64,000 bases of DNA. Origin: Chenopodium formosanum (lineage: Eukaryota; Streptophyta; Magnoliopsida; Caryophyllales; Amaranthaceae). A program made the position numbers and the translations under genes. Shown here in pieces: positions 10,709 through 23,139 of the stretch; the stretch's first letter is position 1; each line of letters begins with the position of its first letter. The stretch is from positions 3,286,001-3,350,000 of the forward strand of contig CM044880.1 in NCBI GenBank assembly GCA_024500155.1, in the 5' to 3' direction. The notes under the pieces are model-generated. The model did no database searches, was not told the origin of the DNA, and saw only the letters and a list, made by a program, of their open reading frames with translations.

Positions 10709-11517
10709 GAGCTTGTACTATTTTGGGTGAATGGAACTTAACATTTTAAAAAATGCATTATTTTACCGATTGCACTTGCTTTAAAACATTGTATTGTAGG
10801 TTATTAAGGTTGATGATTGCCTCATTTTATTGATTGCATTTGCTTTTGAAACTGGTGGACATATTGTTTCAACTTGATGCCTTGGTTGTTTGTTTTAATT
10901 TGATCTCTACTTGAAAAACAAAAGTATTGAACAAGTGTACTTTCTTGAGTTAATAATTTGCTTGTTACTTTTTATTTTTCTTTTATATTTACTGTGTATA
11001 CATATTAAAATTGTCACGTAGTGATTTAGGTAAACAATGTCGTATGCCATTGTATCTTATAGAGTTCACACTATAAACTGTAATAATCCCTCTCTCAATC
11101 AAATCCCACGCCCAAATTCACCTTTTGACTCCTACCCAGATATCTAATTTCACAAATTCTTCTTAGTTTCTATATTTTCACTGATTAAAACCCTCATTTT
11201 CTCCATAATTGAAGCTATAATTAGTACTTTGTCAACCACATTGAATCTAGCTCTAAAAAAAAAGTACTCACAACAATCAATTCACACACACCAACAATAT
11301 ATGAAATACAATTAAAATTCCGGAGATAAAATACTGACAATTGACAACAATTTGTTCAATGACAAAATAGAAATCTAATTCTAATATCAAAATTGAACGA
11401 ATGACGCATAATTAATAACCAATGACAATTTATAGAAACAATCGGATAGCAATTATGCGTCGAAAACATAATTTAAATGATATAAAGAAGATCGGATAAT
11501 TCGAAGGAGATACATAC

Positions 11518-11700
11518 CTTTTCTTTGTCTGCTGTAGTGAAGTTAATTCAAAGTATTAAATTTAGATTTTAGAAATTTGAAGATTGGAGTTATTCGGGAT
11601 AAAAATGGAGGAAAACAGTGAACTAAGAACAGCGAACTTAGAGGAGTGAGAAATTTGACGACGAAGAAATGATATAGGGAGGAATTGAGGATGGGGAAGA
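11518..11700 (-). other. Leader exon, probably the TGD1 5' untranslated region
   Basis: On the minus strand this is a pyrimidine-rich sequence (TTCCTCCCTATATCATT twice, CACTCCTCTAAGTTCGC) that ends AAGAAAAG|GTATGTATCTCC, a strong donor. Composition and donor are typical of a plant 5' untranslated exon. TGD1 is the next coding sequence in the right direction. A link to another, unseen transcript is possible. Confidence 0.4.
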
Positions 11701-12555
11701 ATGATATAGGGAGGAAATTTTTTATTTTTATTTTTATTTTTAATTTTAATTTTTTTTTTAAAAACTTCTGATTTATTTAAATGAGGTCTTTTTCAATTAG
11801 TTTATAAGTTAATCATGTATCAATGTTTGTAATAACTTTTAGTTTATCGGTTTTCCTTTTCCCGTCATTAATATGGCTTTGTATTTCTTATTTTTCAACG
11901 AGGTTTATATTGATTTTACTCGTAGGTTACACAAATATGAAATGGTTTTACTCGTAAGTTACACAAATATTATTTTTCAATGCGAAGTATATATAAGGAA
12001 GGTCGTATAAACATTGAGATGATTAATTGACGTTTGTAAGTTTAGGGTTATTTAGGAATTAATATAATTGTCAGAATGTATAAGAAAATCGACTATTAAA
12101 ATAAACAAGGAAAACCTTGCACCCAAGCAAATAATTGTAACAACACTTTCACGAGGAAACTATGTTACAACTTACAAACTTACAACTCTTACAAGTTACA
12201 AGCCAATTAAGAGAATCGCTTATTGCATCTAAAAAATTACATCCAGTATACATACTTGAACAATCAAGTCGATTCAATACAAATACAATTCCAAAAAATT
12301 CTAACAGCTGAGAAACATGATTATCCCCTGAACAAGGTTAGTAGGAAACCAAATGTACTGCAACAAAAACTCTTCCATCTCAACAAAATAAATAATCACA
12401 AAATTCTGCGAAATCTTTACAAAGAATCTCAAGCGTGGCGTATGTCCAAAACTGCACACACCTGTAGTATGTTACGTCGTTCTCTGAAGTCACATCCTCT
12501 GTTCATCACAATGCTACACTTGGAATTTCATCATGTACCAAATACCTTCCTTGGT
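11701..12555. other. Divergent spacer with two small tandem duplications
   Basis: GATATAGGGAGGAA occurs twice near 11673 and 11702. A unit of about 31 bp containing TTTTACTCGTARGTTACACA is duplicated at about 11915-11970. The part near 12120-12555 is probably the 3' untranslated region of the receptor kinase. Nothing else is recognised. Confidence 0.5.
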
Positions 12556-15500
12556 TTAAAGTGATTGATTATTAGGAGGAGACTGGGGAGATCCATTTTC
12601 AAGTAGAAAGCTTCTACTACAGTGTGACCTGTTCGTACTGGAAGAAGATGCAAGATATCTCCCTTCTCCACTATGAAATATTATATCAGCCCTTTGCGCC
12701 TTCCCTTTGCTTGGTCTTTTCCCTTGGGTCCCTTCATAATCTTCTTCTTGCATATCGTGGATGAAACCACTATGCAATGGGTCAGAACTTTCGTAAAGAA
12801 GCCTCAAAACTTGCTTAATAGAAGGTCTACCTCGAGCTTCTGAATGTGTGCACCATTTTATGACTGACACAACAGTCTGAAGCTGATCATAGTCGAAAAA
12901 CTCTCCAATTTTGGGGTCCACAAGCTGTGAAAGTTTTGTTTCTGAAGTAAGGAAACTTTGAGCCCACTGTACCAGGTTTCTGTTATCTTGAATAACTCTT
13001 CTTCCAGTCACCAGCTCCAGCAACACCACACCATAACTGTAAACATCACTCTTCTCTGTAAGTTCCCGAGTGACAACATACTCTGGATCCATGTAACCTG
13101 GAGAAATTCAAAATGTAAATTTTTTACTCTAGAAGCGGGTTTAAACCATGAAGTTGCTGTTTCTGCCTACCTGGAGTTCCTCGAACTTCAGTATTTATTG
13201 GCTCAAAGCAGATAGAACCATTTTTGGCAGCATACACAAGACCAAAATCTGCAACCTGGAGAGGACAACAACAGAAGTTTCAACATGGCAAAGTTTTGGA
13301 AAGAAAACAGGTTTCAGTTATATGAATCAGATACAAATTTGAGGGACAAATGGGTTAAAAGAAAAGCCATTCTTCCTGAATCTATGAAAATGATGAAATA
13401 ATCATTACCACAACAGCGGATCAATTGCAAAGTACAAGTACTGTGAATATTTCCATAAATTATGATCGTGATAGAGAGAAAACTATAGGACTAGAATCTA
13501 AATGTACAATTCTAGTACACTCTTAATTATGTCACATAAAACACACAAAAAGTTCCCAACCTATAAAAACAAAAAATGAATAAATAAATAAATAAAGAAG
13601 GGGAAAAAAAAAAAAAAAAATTCACAGCCAAGTGACCAACAAGTCGAAAAGTACCTTAGCTACAAAGTTATCATCTAATAAAATGTTGCTGGACTTTATG
13701 TCTCTATGGCAAAGAGGAGGGTCACAATAGAAATGAAGGTACTCCTGCATGTAAGACCTCAAAGTGTAAGAAACCAGGCAAGATAAGAAATACCATAAAT
13801 AGCCTAAAATCCAACTGTGTACAACAGTTTAAAAAAAAATTGAGGTTACCAGAGCATTTGCCACATCAATTGCAATCTGGATTCTTGTCTGCCAGCAGAG
13901 TGGTGCTCTGTCTGGAGCTGGAGAAACAGAAAGCCGTTGATAAATAAACAATTATGCATTCAAAATTTTATACTCTCCTAGAATGAGAGGTGAAAGTACA
14001 CAAACTCACTGTGAAGGTGATCCTTCAAGCTTCCGTTTTGCATATATTCATACACGAGAAACCTGCAAAGGAAAATAGTATGTGTTAATACTCCTTTTGA
14101 TTTTTTTTTTTTTTACTTGTTCCACTTTGACTTTGAGCACTGCCCAAGTACCCAGTACCCACACATCCTTCTATGACCATTTTTATTTACTGTCATATAA
14201 AAACATATGGTATTATATAAAGTTATTGGATTTGTCTAAATTTAGATAATTAAATTCCACTTACTATAAATTTTGCTATTTGGAAATTTAAAAATATTAA
14301 TGGTCAAAGGTGTGCATTGCTAATCACAGCAAGTCAAAGAGGAACAAGTTAAGAAAAACGGAGAGTATTTTCTACTGGTGGGTGGTTGCATGCATAAGCC
14401 TTCAGATCTTTTAAGCACCTTTCTTGCTTTTGAATGCAAAAACCTCTAAGAGCTACGAGATGACGATGATGTAATCTAGCAAGAAGCTCAATTTCTCTAC
14501 AAAATTCATCCTCCGCTTGGTCTGAAACTTTGTTCATCTGCTTCACTGCAGCTATCAATCCATCACTAAATTCAGCTTTGTACACTGTTCCAAATCCACC
14601 TTGTCCAATGATTGTACTAAAGTTGTTAGTCGCCTTCCTTGTATCCTTGTAGCCAAATTCCCGAAACATGGAAGAAGGTCCTGAAAGCAAGTTTCAGCAC
14701 ATGTTATAAGAGGATGGCCAAACACAGAATGTCAAGGTTTGTGCACTATGGCAGACAAAGAGAAGAATGATAAGAGTAGTAACTGGTTGGTAATACTATC
14801 ATACCATCTGGCATCCGTCCAGAAGGAGCTTTAGATTTCTTGAAGCTACCCCCTGAATCATCAAGCTCTTTACTCTTTCTGCGAATCAGAAATACTAAGA
14901 CTAAAAGTAGCATGAAAGAAATTACTGTGACGCCAATTCCAACACTTGTTATAGCTGTAAGTTGATAAGAGTGGTGATTCTCATGAGGAGAATTGCCCGA
15001 TATGCCCAATGACTGACTTGGGCTCGCAGTCAGATCTGGGTTTGGAGATGCCAGTGGAGGTGAGGATGCATCAGAAACTGTAATGACATAAACAGTGGAA
15101 TAGTGGATAAGAATCATAAGTGTAATCAAGACAAATCTAGCTTCTGTGCGTCAACAAAAGATATGCTTCGTAGATCTGTAAAATTAATATGAAGTATGAT
15201 AGAGGAAAAGAAGAGAATAAACAGCTTGATTCAGAAGCCTGTGCCTACCCCCCCCCCCCCCCCCCTCCTCCACAGACACACACTCTATACAGCATTAGTG
15301 CTGTCCATCCCTAGAAGATGGATAGCTATGTTTACCACTAAAAATATTGGTCAAATGAATGAAACGATAAATAAAGTACCACTTTTGGCCTGAGAGAATT
15401 ATAGAAGGCATAGCACAACTTCATCATTTAGCTAATAAGACTTAAAGGAGTGTTACAATATCTCCATCAAATAGAGATGAGCCAATATATAAACAGTTTA

Positions 15501-18500
15501 ATACACTATACGATACATTGCCATGGAAACTAACCACAGGAATCCTGTGTTGGCACAAATGTCAAATTTGACAGACAAGTTTCTACAAGGACAATATCAA
15601 AGCAAAATCAGGAGCACTCGGGATTAAATAATGGTCCTAGCAGTTAACAGATCTTGTAGCCATGAACCCATGAAAATAACAGTTGATTGACATAACTACA
15701 AGTTCAAGATCAAGAAAATGTAACAACTGCCGCTCCTTTGCAGCAAATAACATAGCCAGGCTTGTTTTCTTAAGAATACTATACTCCATTTCATCTCAAA
15801 AGAGAAACCTTCATTTCTCAGTTCTAACTATCAGTGACAAGGGCCGACAGGCTGCACCTCATCCAGTCATCCACCACACCTTTTGACTAAAAGGATAAAA
15901 GCACAGGTAGCTAACCAGATCCCTCAAGAATTGACCAAGTATAGCCAATGATACCACAGCTAGCTAATTACTAATTAGATCCTATCTTGCACTCCAGAAA
16001 TCCTTTTTTTGCCAAAAATATTTAACACTTGAAGGAATAGAAAGTCATTAAGTGGACCTTCCCCTTTCTCATTGATGTCATTGCAGTGCTTATTTCATTG
16101 TTAGATCTGCCAATAATGTCTTCTCTTCTCAAAAAACTGTCATTCAGTATAATTGCAATCTAGATAATTAATTCCTCACGTGATCAAATTTGTTCCATAA
16201 CCAAAAGATCTTTTCATCTCCCAAATCTATTACAGTGCATACCGATAGGACATACAAGACCTTTAATAATAGCTGAGATTTATATGCAGTACTCGTCACA
16301 GAACACCATAGTATCCTTGTAGACACCAGCTAAGTGTCATGAATATAAAAAAAATAAAAAAAATCACAACCAAAATTAACAATGCTGGCATTAAAGCAAC
16401 CCATGATTCTATTTATTCCCTAAGTTGCTCATAAAAATTATAGGCTCACTTTGGCATTGGTCCCATAACAGATTGATATATGTCAACACACCAGGGAAAG
16501 GGCTTAAGTTAGCAAAATATAATGGTGCAATGTCAACAGGGAAAACTAAAGGGAAGAAAAGACCATGATTCATATCTTCTCAAAGAGCTCCAACAGCAAT
16601 TGTAATTAAGATCACGCTACTTTCTTCATAAAGTTTAAATTATAAAACAAAGATATAAATTATGTGTTATTTAAATGATATCATAGTCACTCTTATCATC
16701 TAAGAGATCCTTAATAACAGTAAGTATGTGACTACTAGATCTTTCATTACTGTAGGTTAAAAGCAACTGTAATTGATAATAAAAAGTACCTGTGGCTCTA
16801 AGCCTTGGAACCCCAAAGAAACAACTGGCAAATCCAACTGCAGATGCATTGTCAGATTGACTGGCAAGAGCAACAAATGTAGCATCTCGACAAGTGATCA
16901 ACGTAACATTATCTTGAACTACAATTCTCTGACGAAGATACGTGAGGCTAGCGTTTATACACTTCTTGCACCCACGATCTCCTGAACGTGCAAGTTCACA
17001 ACTTTCAGCTACATCAGCAAAGCCTGGAGACTGCAACATCTGTGCAACGCTGGTTCTACTCTTGCACTCATAATTAATAGGAATTTTGGTCCCAAATCTA
17101 CAAAAAGTTGTAGCATTTGCAGGCACTCCATAGAGCTCTAAGGTTTGTGACATTGACTGGAGACAGACTTCAGAAAGATCTGAACTAACCCCAAGATTTC
17201 CTGTTGCATTTGCATAATGGGCAATAGAAAGTGCAACATATGCATTGATGTGACGACAACATTTTCCACGGGCATTTGTTGAGCAAATTGAAGCCACCAG
17301 AGTAAAATTGGTTCCACTTAAGCTCAAGGGGCATCCTGAGAGATGAAATGAGTTAAACTAATTGACCTGAAGCGCCTCATACAGGCAAGCAATAATCATA
17401 ATTCTCAGATTAATTGACATCGTAAAATACAGTATTTGAGCAAAATAGTACCACCTCAGACAGCACCAAACAAAAAAACAAATCAGAATCTTAAAAAAAA
17501 AAATCTAAAAGCACAAATAAATGTAGTAGAGTTGCAACTTTAAGAAGAACACTGGAAAATAAAAATAAATAAAACCTGAAATCACAGCCTAAATGCTTAG
17601 CTTGGAAAGTACTCCTTTTTATCTTTCTAAAACAATGTCTTTTTGTGTGTGTGTATATAGAGCACCAAAGGCTATGATGTATACAGAATCGATTCGAGGC
17701 CTCGGCTAAACACCCTAGCTGACATCTACAAATAAAAATGCTTAAAATTTGACAGAAACAGCAACAAACAAATCCATCTCTTAGGTATGGAGAAAGATAA
17801 AATTAACATATAATAATAACAACCTCCAGTCCTCCTGAAATGGCATGATAATCAATCTAATTCAGAAATTATAAATTCACCAAAAATTCTCAAACCACCT
17901 TTGAATCAGCCAAAAGTAATAATATTGTCAAGCACTCAAGCAGCATAAAATTTGACATACATTATAGTCCAAAACCATGACCCCTTTTTATCATTAATAT
18001 TATTATAATTTTATAAAGAAATTAGAAGATAATGCTCAAAAATATTATCCACATTATGAAATTTCTTGAACAATATGACAAAATATTAAGAGATAGTTTC
18101 AATAATTCAACAGAAAAATGCAATAATAAAGCATAATAACACCAACACCAATTGAGCTGGAGCCTGGAGAAACAACCCATTTCAAACTAATTCAGCACCC
18201 AAAAAAAAAAAAAGTTGCATCAACCCATCAACAGAAATCCAGTATTCTTAACAAAAGTAGTCAAATTTTCCTTTTTCTCAGTCAAAAGTAGGTCATAATC
18301 AGTCAATAAATTTGAGTACTTGAATCCTAAACCTGGGCAAAACTTAAAGAACATAATATTTAATAAATACACCCACATTTCTATTTTCCACCCTCTAAAA
18401 AATGGAAATAATTAAAGAAACCCAAAAGAAGAAAATTACAAGAAGAGTGGAGAAACAAACCTGTAAATGCAATAACTGTAGAAAGTTGCAGTGGAATAAA

Positions 18501-18533
18501 AATGAAGATAGCAAAAAAAATAGAATTGCCCAT
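12556..18533 (-). CDS. Receptor-like protein kinase with SPARK-type ectodomain, 9 exons
   Basis: The exons (-) are 18533-18461, 17335-16790, 15077-14805, 14680-14419, 14062-14010, 13917-13850, 13744-13655, 13255-13171 and 13097-12556. They sum to 1992 nt, or 663 residues. Residues 1-22 are a signal peptide (MGNSIFFAIFIFIPLQLS). About 25-206 is a cysteine-rich ectodomain with PLSLSGTNFTLVASICS, GKCCRHINAYVALSIAHYAN and CKKCINASLTYLR, matching the SPARK domain of At1g49730/At3g19300-type kinases. A membrane helix lies near 243-265 (VISFMLLLVLVFLIRR). The kinase has GQGGFGTVY (323-331), AAVK (Lys344), HRDIKSSN (438-445), DFG (458-460) and RGTPGYMDPEYV, so it looks catalytically competent and of the RD class. 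The gene should act at the plasma membrane; its ligand is unknown. Introns 1 (1.1 kb) and 2 (1.7 kb) are long and hold no other gene I can see. Confidence 0.9.
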
Positions 18534-18600
18534 TTTATTAGAAAGTGAAAGTGACACAAAAATTTACAGAACACCTTGGAGGTGAGGACTTTGAGGGAGG

Positions 18601-18662
18601 CTGCTAGAGAGAGAAGAGAGAGAAAAGGAGTGAGAAGAAGAGAGAGAGTGAGTGAGGGGGTT
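18601..18662 (-). promoter_or_regulatory. CT-rich leader of the receptor kinase
   Basis: On the minus strand this is a CTCTCTCT-rich tract starting 68 bases upstream of the kinase ATG. Such pyrimidine tracts are common in plant 5' untranslated regions and core promoters. No clear TATA box is seen beyond it. Confidence 0.4.
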
Positions 18663-20184
18663 TTTGGCAATTTTTTTGTCTTTTGACTACACTTGGGAAA
18701 CTCTGCAAAAAATAATTTTTCTCACTCTATCTCCAGGTCACGGACAGGGTTGCAACTTATTTGTTGTAAACTTGCAATTATTCTTCTTCTATAGCTGCAT
18801 AGCCAATAAACGGTTTTAGCCGTTTTCTTGTACTTGTTGTAATAAAAAATCACCCCATGGATATTTTAAGGGTGGTTAATTAGCGATTTTATTAGTAGTT
18901 TCCATTTTTCTTTACTCGTAAAGATTAAGAGGTATTTCGTATTGAGGTTAGTAAGATTGAGGGACTTTAGGTTAACAATACACATCTCTTTATTAAAAAT
19001 TAACAAGTTAATTGATAATACGATATTTTGTTCTTGTATAACAACATAGGGGGATTGAATTTGCATAACTCAAGCTCGTTTATTTGTTAATACTCCCATA
19101 TTTATTGATATGTTTGTTATTTGGTGTTTACATGGTGGTGATTAGTGATGAGTGATTTAGTGAGATCCTTATTTTATACCGTTAAAAAAGTAGAAAGAGT
19201 TACGAAGTACCAAATATAGTGATATAAACGTAATTTGAATATCACCTCTAAAACTTTAACCAACAAAGCTAGTCATCATCCACACCAAATCAAATTTTTT
19301 AATCACGTATAATATGATGTAAGTAGCACGACGGATGATAACTGTATAGTGGCAATTACAAGAAAAATAATAGAGTTCAATAAACGACTTTAGGATTTAG
19401 GTATCCGATACCCAATTGGCATTTCCAGCAAGCAAACCTTGCCTTGGTTGGTCGGTTATACCAATTGCAATCCACCCACGCTAAGCAGATCATTCATCAC
19501 GCTTTTAAGTTTATGCCATTGCGTAACTTTGCAACACTTTTTCTCCTTTTTTCCCCTCTTTATTAAGAGATCTTAAAGCTTACTTATCCCTTGTATTAAA
19601 GTTCTTCTTTATTTTATGTGGCCAAATCATTGAATGTACGTATAAATAGCTGAAAGACCCATCTAATAAAAATTACCAAAATTTAAGATAGAATATGTCT
19701 CAATCACACTAATATATAACAATAATAATAATGGACTATCTTTTATTGCCTTTGTAAATGAAGTATACTTAATTCATTTCAGTAATTTAATTTAACAATT
19801 GATGGATCGATTCTCATCTGCTATGGAATCTCAAGTGAAAACCATGTCTTGATGTAACCCATCATCACAATACACAACCTCTTCCTTGTGGCTTTGGATA
19901 TGAAAGTTGGTCTATGGTCCACTATAGATGAAACTAATTGAAGCTAATGTACAGTTGAGATTGTCTTTAATTTAATTGCCCCCCCCCCCCCCCACCCCTT
20001 TTACACATAAATTCAAACCAAAAAAAATGATGCATTGGTGGTTTATACTCCGTATTAATTTTTGGCTCTTTCGATCCACGGGTTATTTTTAAAGATTGTT
20101 TTTCTTAACGGGTGTGTTTTTAAGAAAATAAAACACTTCATTTTCATAGTTAAAATATGCAAGATATGAAATGCATAGTCTTTA
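18663..20184. other. Intergenic, nothing recognised
   Basis: AT-rich, with a C-run at about 19980-19994. No gene, RNA or full transposon supported. The receptor kinase promoter must lie in its left part. Confidence 0.5.
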
Positions 20185-20312
20185 GCGTCTGTTCTTATTG
20201 ACTTAACTGAACTGAATTGAGCTGAACTGAACTGAAATGAATATTTTATAAAGAGAAGGAAATTAGGAGCTGAACTGAACTGAACTGAATTTTAACTTAT
20301 GAGAACAGGCCC
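20185..20312. mobile_element. Tourist-like MITE with TGAAC repeats (copy A)
   Basis: The ends read GCGTCTGTTCTTA and GAGAACAGGCCC. The inside is (TGAAC)n-type sequence around the core GAATATTTTATAAAGAGAAG and AAATTAGGAGCTGAACTGAA. It is the same family as the copies at 31991-32161 and 32395-32581. The left flank is TTA and the right flank TAA, so the duplication has decayed here. Confidence 0.7.
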
Positions 20313-22165
20313 TAATCATTTAACGTTATATAAGCTATATTTTAGTTAGTGAAATTAACTTTATTAATGATTTTAATATAAATGTTTTGTAGAAAAAATT
20401 AGGAAAAAAATAAATAAATGATAAGTGTGACATGTGGTGAAATTGATATTTAATTGTGGAAAATAATTACCCATAATTTATATTCTTAAACTTGTTAGTC
20501 TAAAATATACTTTGTATATGTCATGACATTATAATTTATACTTGTAGGGTATCAACATGTGCAAATTAGATGGTAGACATATGTGTCACAATATATGCCT
20601 TGAAATAACGCAAATAGAATAGTAGTAACATAATAGCATATGAAATACAAGTATCGAATTGTACTATATGAAGCTTGGCTGGGCCATGGGGGTTTTGAGC
20701 TATTTTGATTCTTTAATTTGTACTAATATGTATTATCCTCACTTAGATAGTATATATATATAATCTAAAACTAATAGTCTAATACAAATAAATCTAAATC
20801 TCTCAATACTTTATCCAATGAGATTTTTTATTTATAAGTAATTCCAACATCAACATCAAAACCAGTCAAAAATGTAATAACAAGCGAAAATATATGTATA
20901 AACATGGTACCATGATGAGAAAATTTTGGTCTGACTATTTGTGTTGCTTGTGTTAACTGAGAGTTTGTTATGTACCTCTAGGTATACTGTAGTACACTTT
21001 GACACTCGGGAACATTTAACTCGTTAAATCAACAAATGAACAAATAATTATTTCCTTACGATGCATTACCTTCAAAACATAGGAGGAAATTCGTACCCGA
21101 TTTACAAGAAAATTAACGATAGCTTGATAGAGTGGATGACCACTCAAAAAAATTGAAATCGTAAAGTTCGTGACCACAACGATTGACCAATCACTCTCAA
21201 TAATAACAAATTGACAAGAATACAAAAATTGGAGGCGATGTCGACGAGAATAAGCTAAATATGGGATTGGAATTTTATGCAAGGTTGCAAACTATATATC
21301 TGTCAGAAAAAATAGTAAAATTAATGAGATAAATTTTTAGGCATAAATCATAGTACATATAAAAAATGGGACCAAATTTAAACTAGATATACTATAAATG
21401 TGTTTTGTAAATATCATACATGGACAAATTTTTAGGGAAAATATTAACGTACTATAAGCCCTACCAAGCTATTGGATTATGTTTGTTACATACGTAGTAT
21501 ATAGAGAAAATTGTAATTATTCATATTGTGGAATTTATGTTTGAAAGAATATCGATCGCATGTGATTTGATCATGTTTTATTGTTTTGCAAGGCACATTT
21601 GAAGTTTTCTTATATTCGAACGTGGCATGTCCTATAACACCAATAAATTTCTTATGGTTGTGAGCTAGTTACCCCATATTTGGTGAATATTCAATCTCGC
21701 ATGTAGATAACATAGTACATAGTACGGAGTATATAGAATAACTTAACGATTATTGCCAAGACAAACTAAGAAGTCTATAAATAAAATTATGGTTTTATTC
21801 ACTTTTTTTTTTAGTTGCAACGTTGGTAAATAGTTCGAAAATGATAACTTCAGTCATAAATGTATATAATAATTATAGAGTATCAATAAGTACGAAATAT
21901 CATTAGTTGATACATGAAGTATATGCTAAAAGGAATCTAACAAGATCATGTACACACATTATTATAATTTTTCATAAGTGTAACTTGTTTAAGAGCCTTA
22001 AAGTTGTATATGTTAATGTTATGAAAATGAAAGCATTGCAATTAAAAAACGAAAGAGAGATATAAATCGTATGAAGTATAACTGCAGTTTGTAAAGGGTA
22101 AATGAGTTGACATATGGCTCACGTGTAGTGCTATTAGCTATTGATTCAACATGCCAACATTGGAA
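20313..22165. other. Intergenic, AT-rich
   Basis: Contains an (AT)n run near 20751-20762 and the motif AGTACGGAGTAT near 21722. I see no coding region. The 88-codon frame at 21016-21282 (-) looks like chance. Confidence 0.5.
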
Positions 22166-23088
22166 CACTACTAAAAAACCAGTGATTAGCGACCGCCAAT
22201 AACGGTCGCAAAATATTAGGAAAACGGTCGCAATTGGCCACTGTGACCGTCATCGGTCACAAGAAACCGGTCATTATTCTGTTGGTCGCAAAAAAAATAA
22301 AAATAAAAAAAATTCCTTGTTAACGAACGCAACCTAATTTTGAAAAAAAAAAATTACAGCGACTTACCTGACTTAACTCGACGGAAGATGGAGGAGGGAC
22401 GGAGAGAAGAGGAACCCGGTGAGGCGGCGACAGTAGCCCTGCAAAGAGGTTCATTGTGACCCAAATTTAGGGTTTTCGCCCAAATTAATTAAATAATAAA
22501 AAAAAATACATCGACTTACCTGAATACCAGCGTTGGAAAACAAGGAGGGACGGGCAGGAGGGGAAGCTGGCGGCGGTGGTCCTGCTTGGGGGTTGATTTG
22601 CGACCCATTGTTAGGGTTACGGAACAAAGTAACAAAATTTTTTAAAAAAAAAATTAAAAAAAAATAAAATTAAGATAACCTACCGAGTGCAGTATCGCCG
22701 GCCGGAGAATGCTCGTCGGAGGGAAGAACGGGTGGAGTAGCGGTCGTTTTCGCCTTCTTCTCTTCGTTGTTTCCCTCTTTCCCCTTCTTCACTATTTCTT
22801 CTTTCCCCTTCCCCTTGCAAATGAAAATACCACGATATATTTTAAATTTCTTTTAAAAAAAAAAATTACAACCAATTCTACGACAGTCAGACCGATCGTA
22901 ATTATTTTCAAAAAAAAAAATAATCACATAATTTCAACGACCGTCACAACGGCTGCAAAAAATTAAAAAACGGTCGCAATTATAGAATTTTACGACAGAC
23001 TTTTTAACGGTCGCAATTAATAAGAATTGCGATCGTTTTTATAATAGTCACAATTAAACGGTCGTAAAATCACCGAATTTTAGTAGTG
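22166..23088. mobile_element. Non-autonomous CACTA (En/Spm) element with GAA target duplication
   Basis: It starts CACTACTAAAAAACCAGTG and ends AATTTTAGTAGTG, the CACTA terminal signature. It is flanked on both sides by GAA (22163-22165 and 23089-23091), the 3-bp duplication expected for this superfamily. Subterminal repeats AACGGTCGCAA and variants occur in both orientations near both ends, as transposase-binding motifs do. The 923-bp body lacks transposase. It contains a diverged tandem repeat (about 22356-22480, 22507-22618 and a partial third near 22673-22745). On the minus strand these units end in splice-donor sequences such as CAG|GTAAGTCG. Confidence 0.92.
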
Positions 23089-23139
23089 GAAATGCAGACT
23101 TTGATTAATTATTACTTTATTAGTGTGTTACTATTTATT

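Larger units (their letters stand above)
9931..11077. repeat. 1.15-kb long inverted repeat (arms about 541 bp, loop about 63 bp)
   Basis: The left arm (9931-10471) is repeated in inverted form at 10535-11077 with only scattered differences. The outer ends read TTTATAGTGTGAACTCTATA on the left and its complement on the right, and this end is itself nearly palindromic. The inner ends read TGCAAACARGTYAATGGCATG around a loop at 10472-10534. Transcription in either direction would give a hairpin stem of more than 500 bp. I see no flanking target duplication and no transposase. Each arm also holds the same 25-codon reading frame, listed separately. It could be a foldback transposon, an inverted duplication of a captured gene piece, or a young hairpin small-RNA locus. 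Confidence 0.9.
8831..11517 (-). other. Probable 5' leader intron of TGD1
   Basis: A plausible acceptor (GTGTTAG, ending 8852) sits 22 bases upstream of the TGD1 ATG. A good donor (AAAAG|GTATGTA) ends an exon-like leader at 11518. If they belong together, this is a leader intron of about 2.7 kb. It contains the large inverted repeat at 9931-11077. I find no other gene within it. The pairing of donor and acceptor is inferred. Confidence 0.4.

Noticed and set aside
22709..22966. 85-codon plus-strand frame in the CACTA element as a possible transposase remnant
   Set aside because: The sequence is low-complexity and shares no motif with CACTA transposases.
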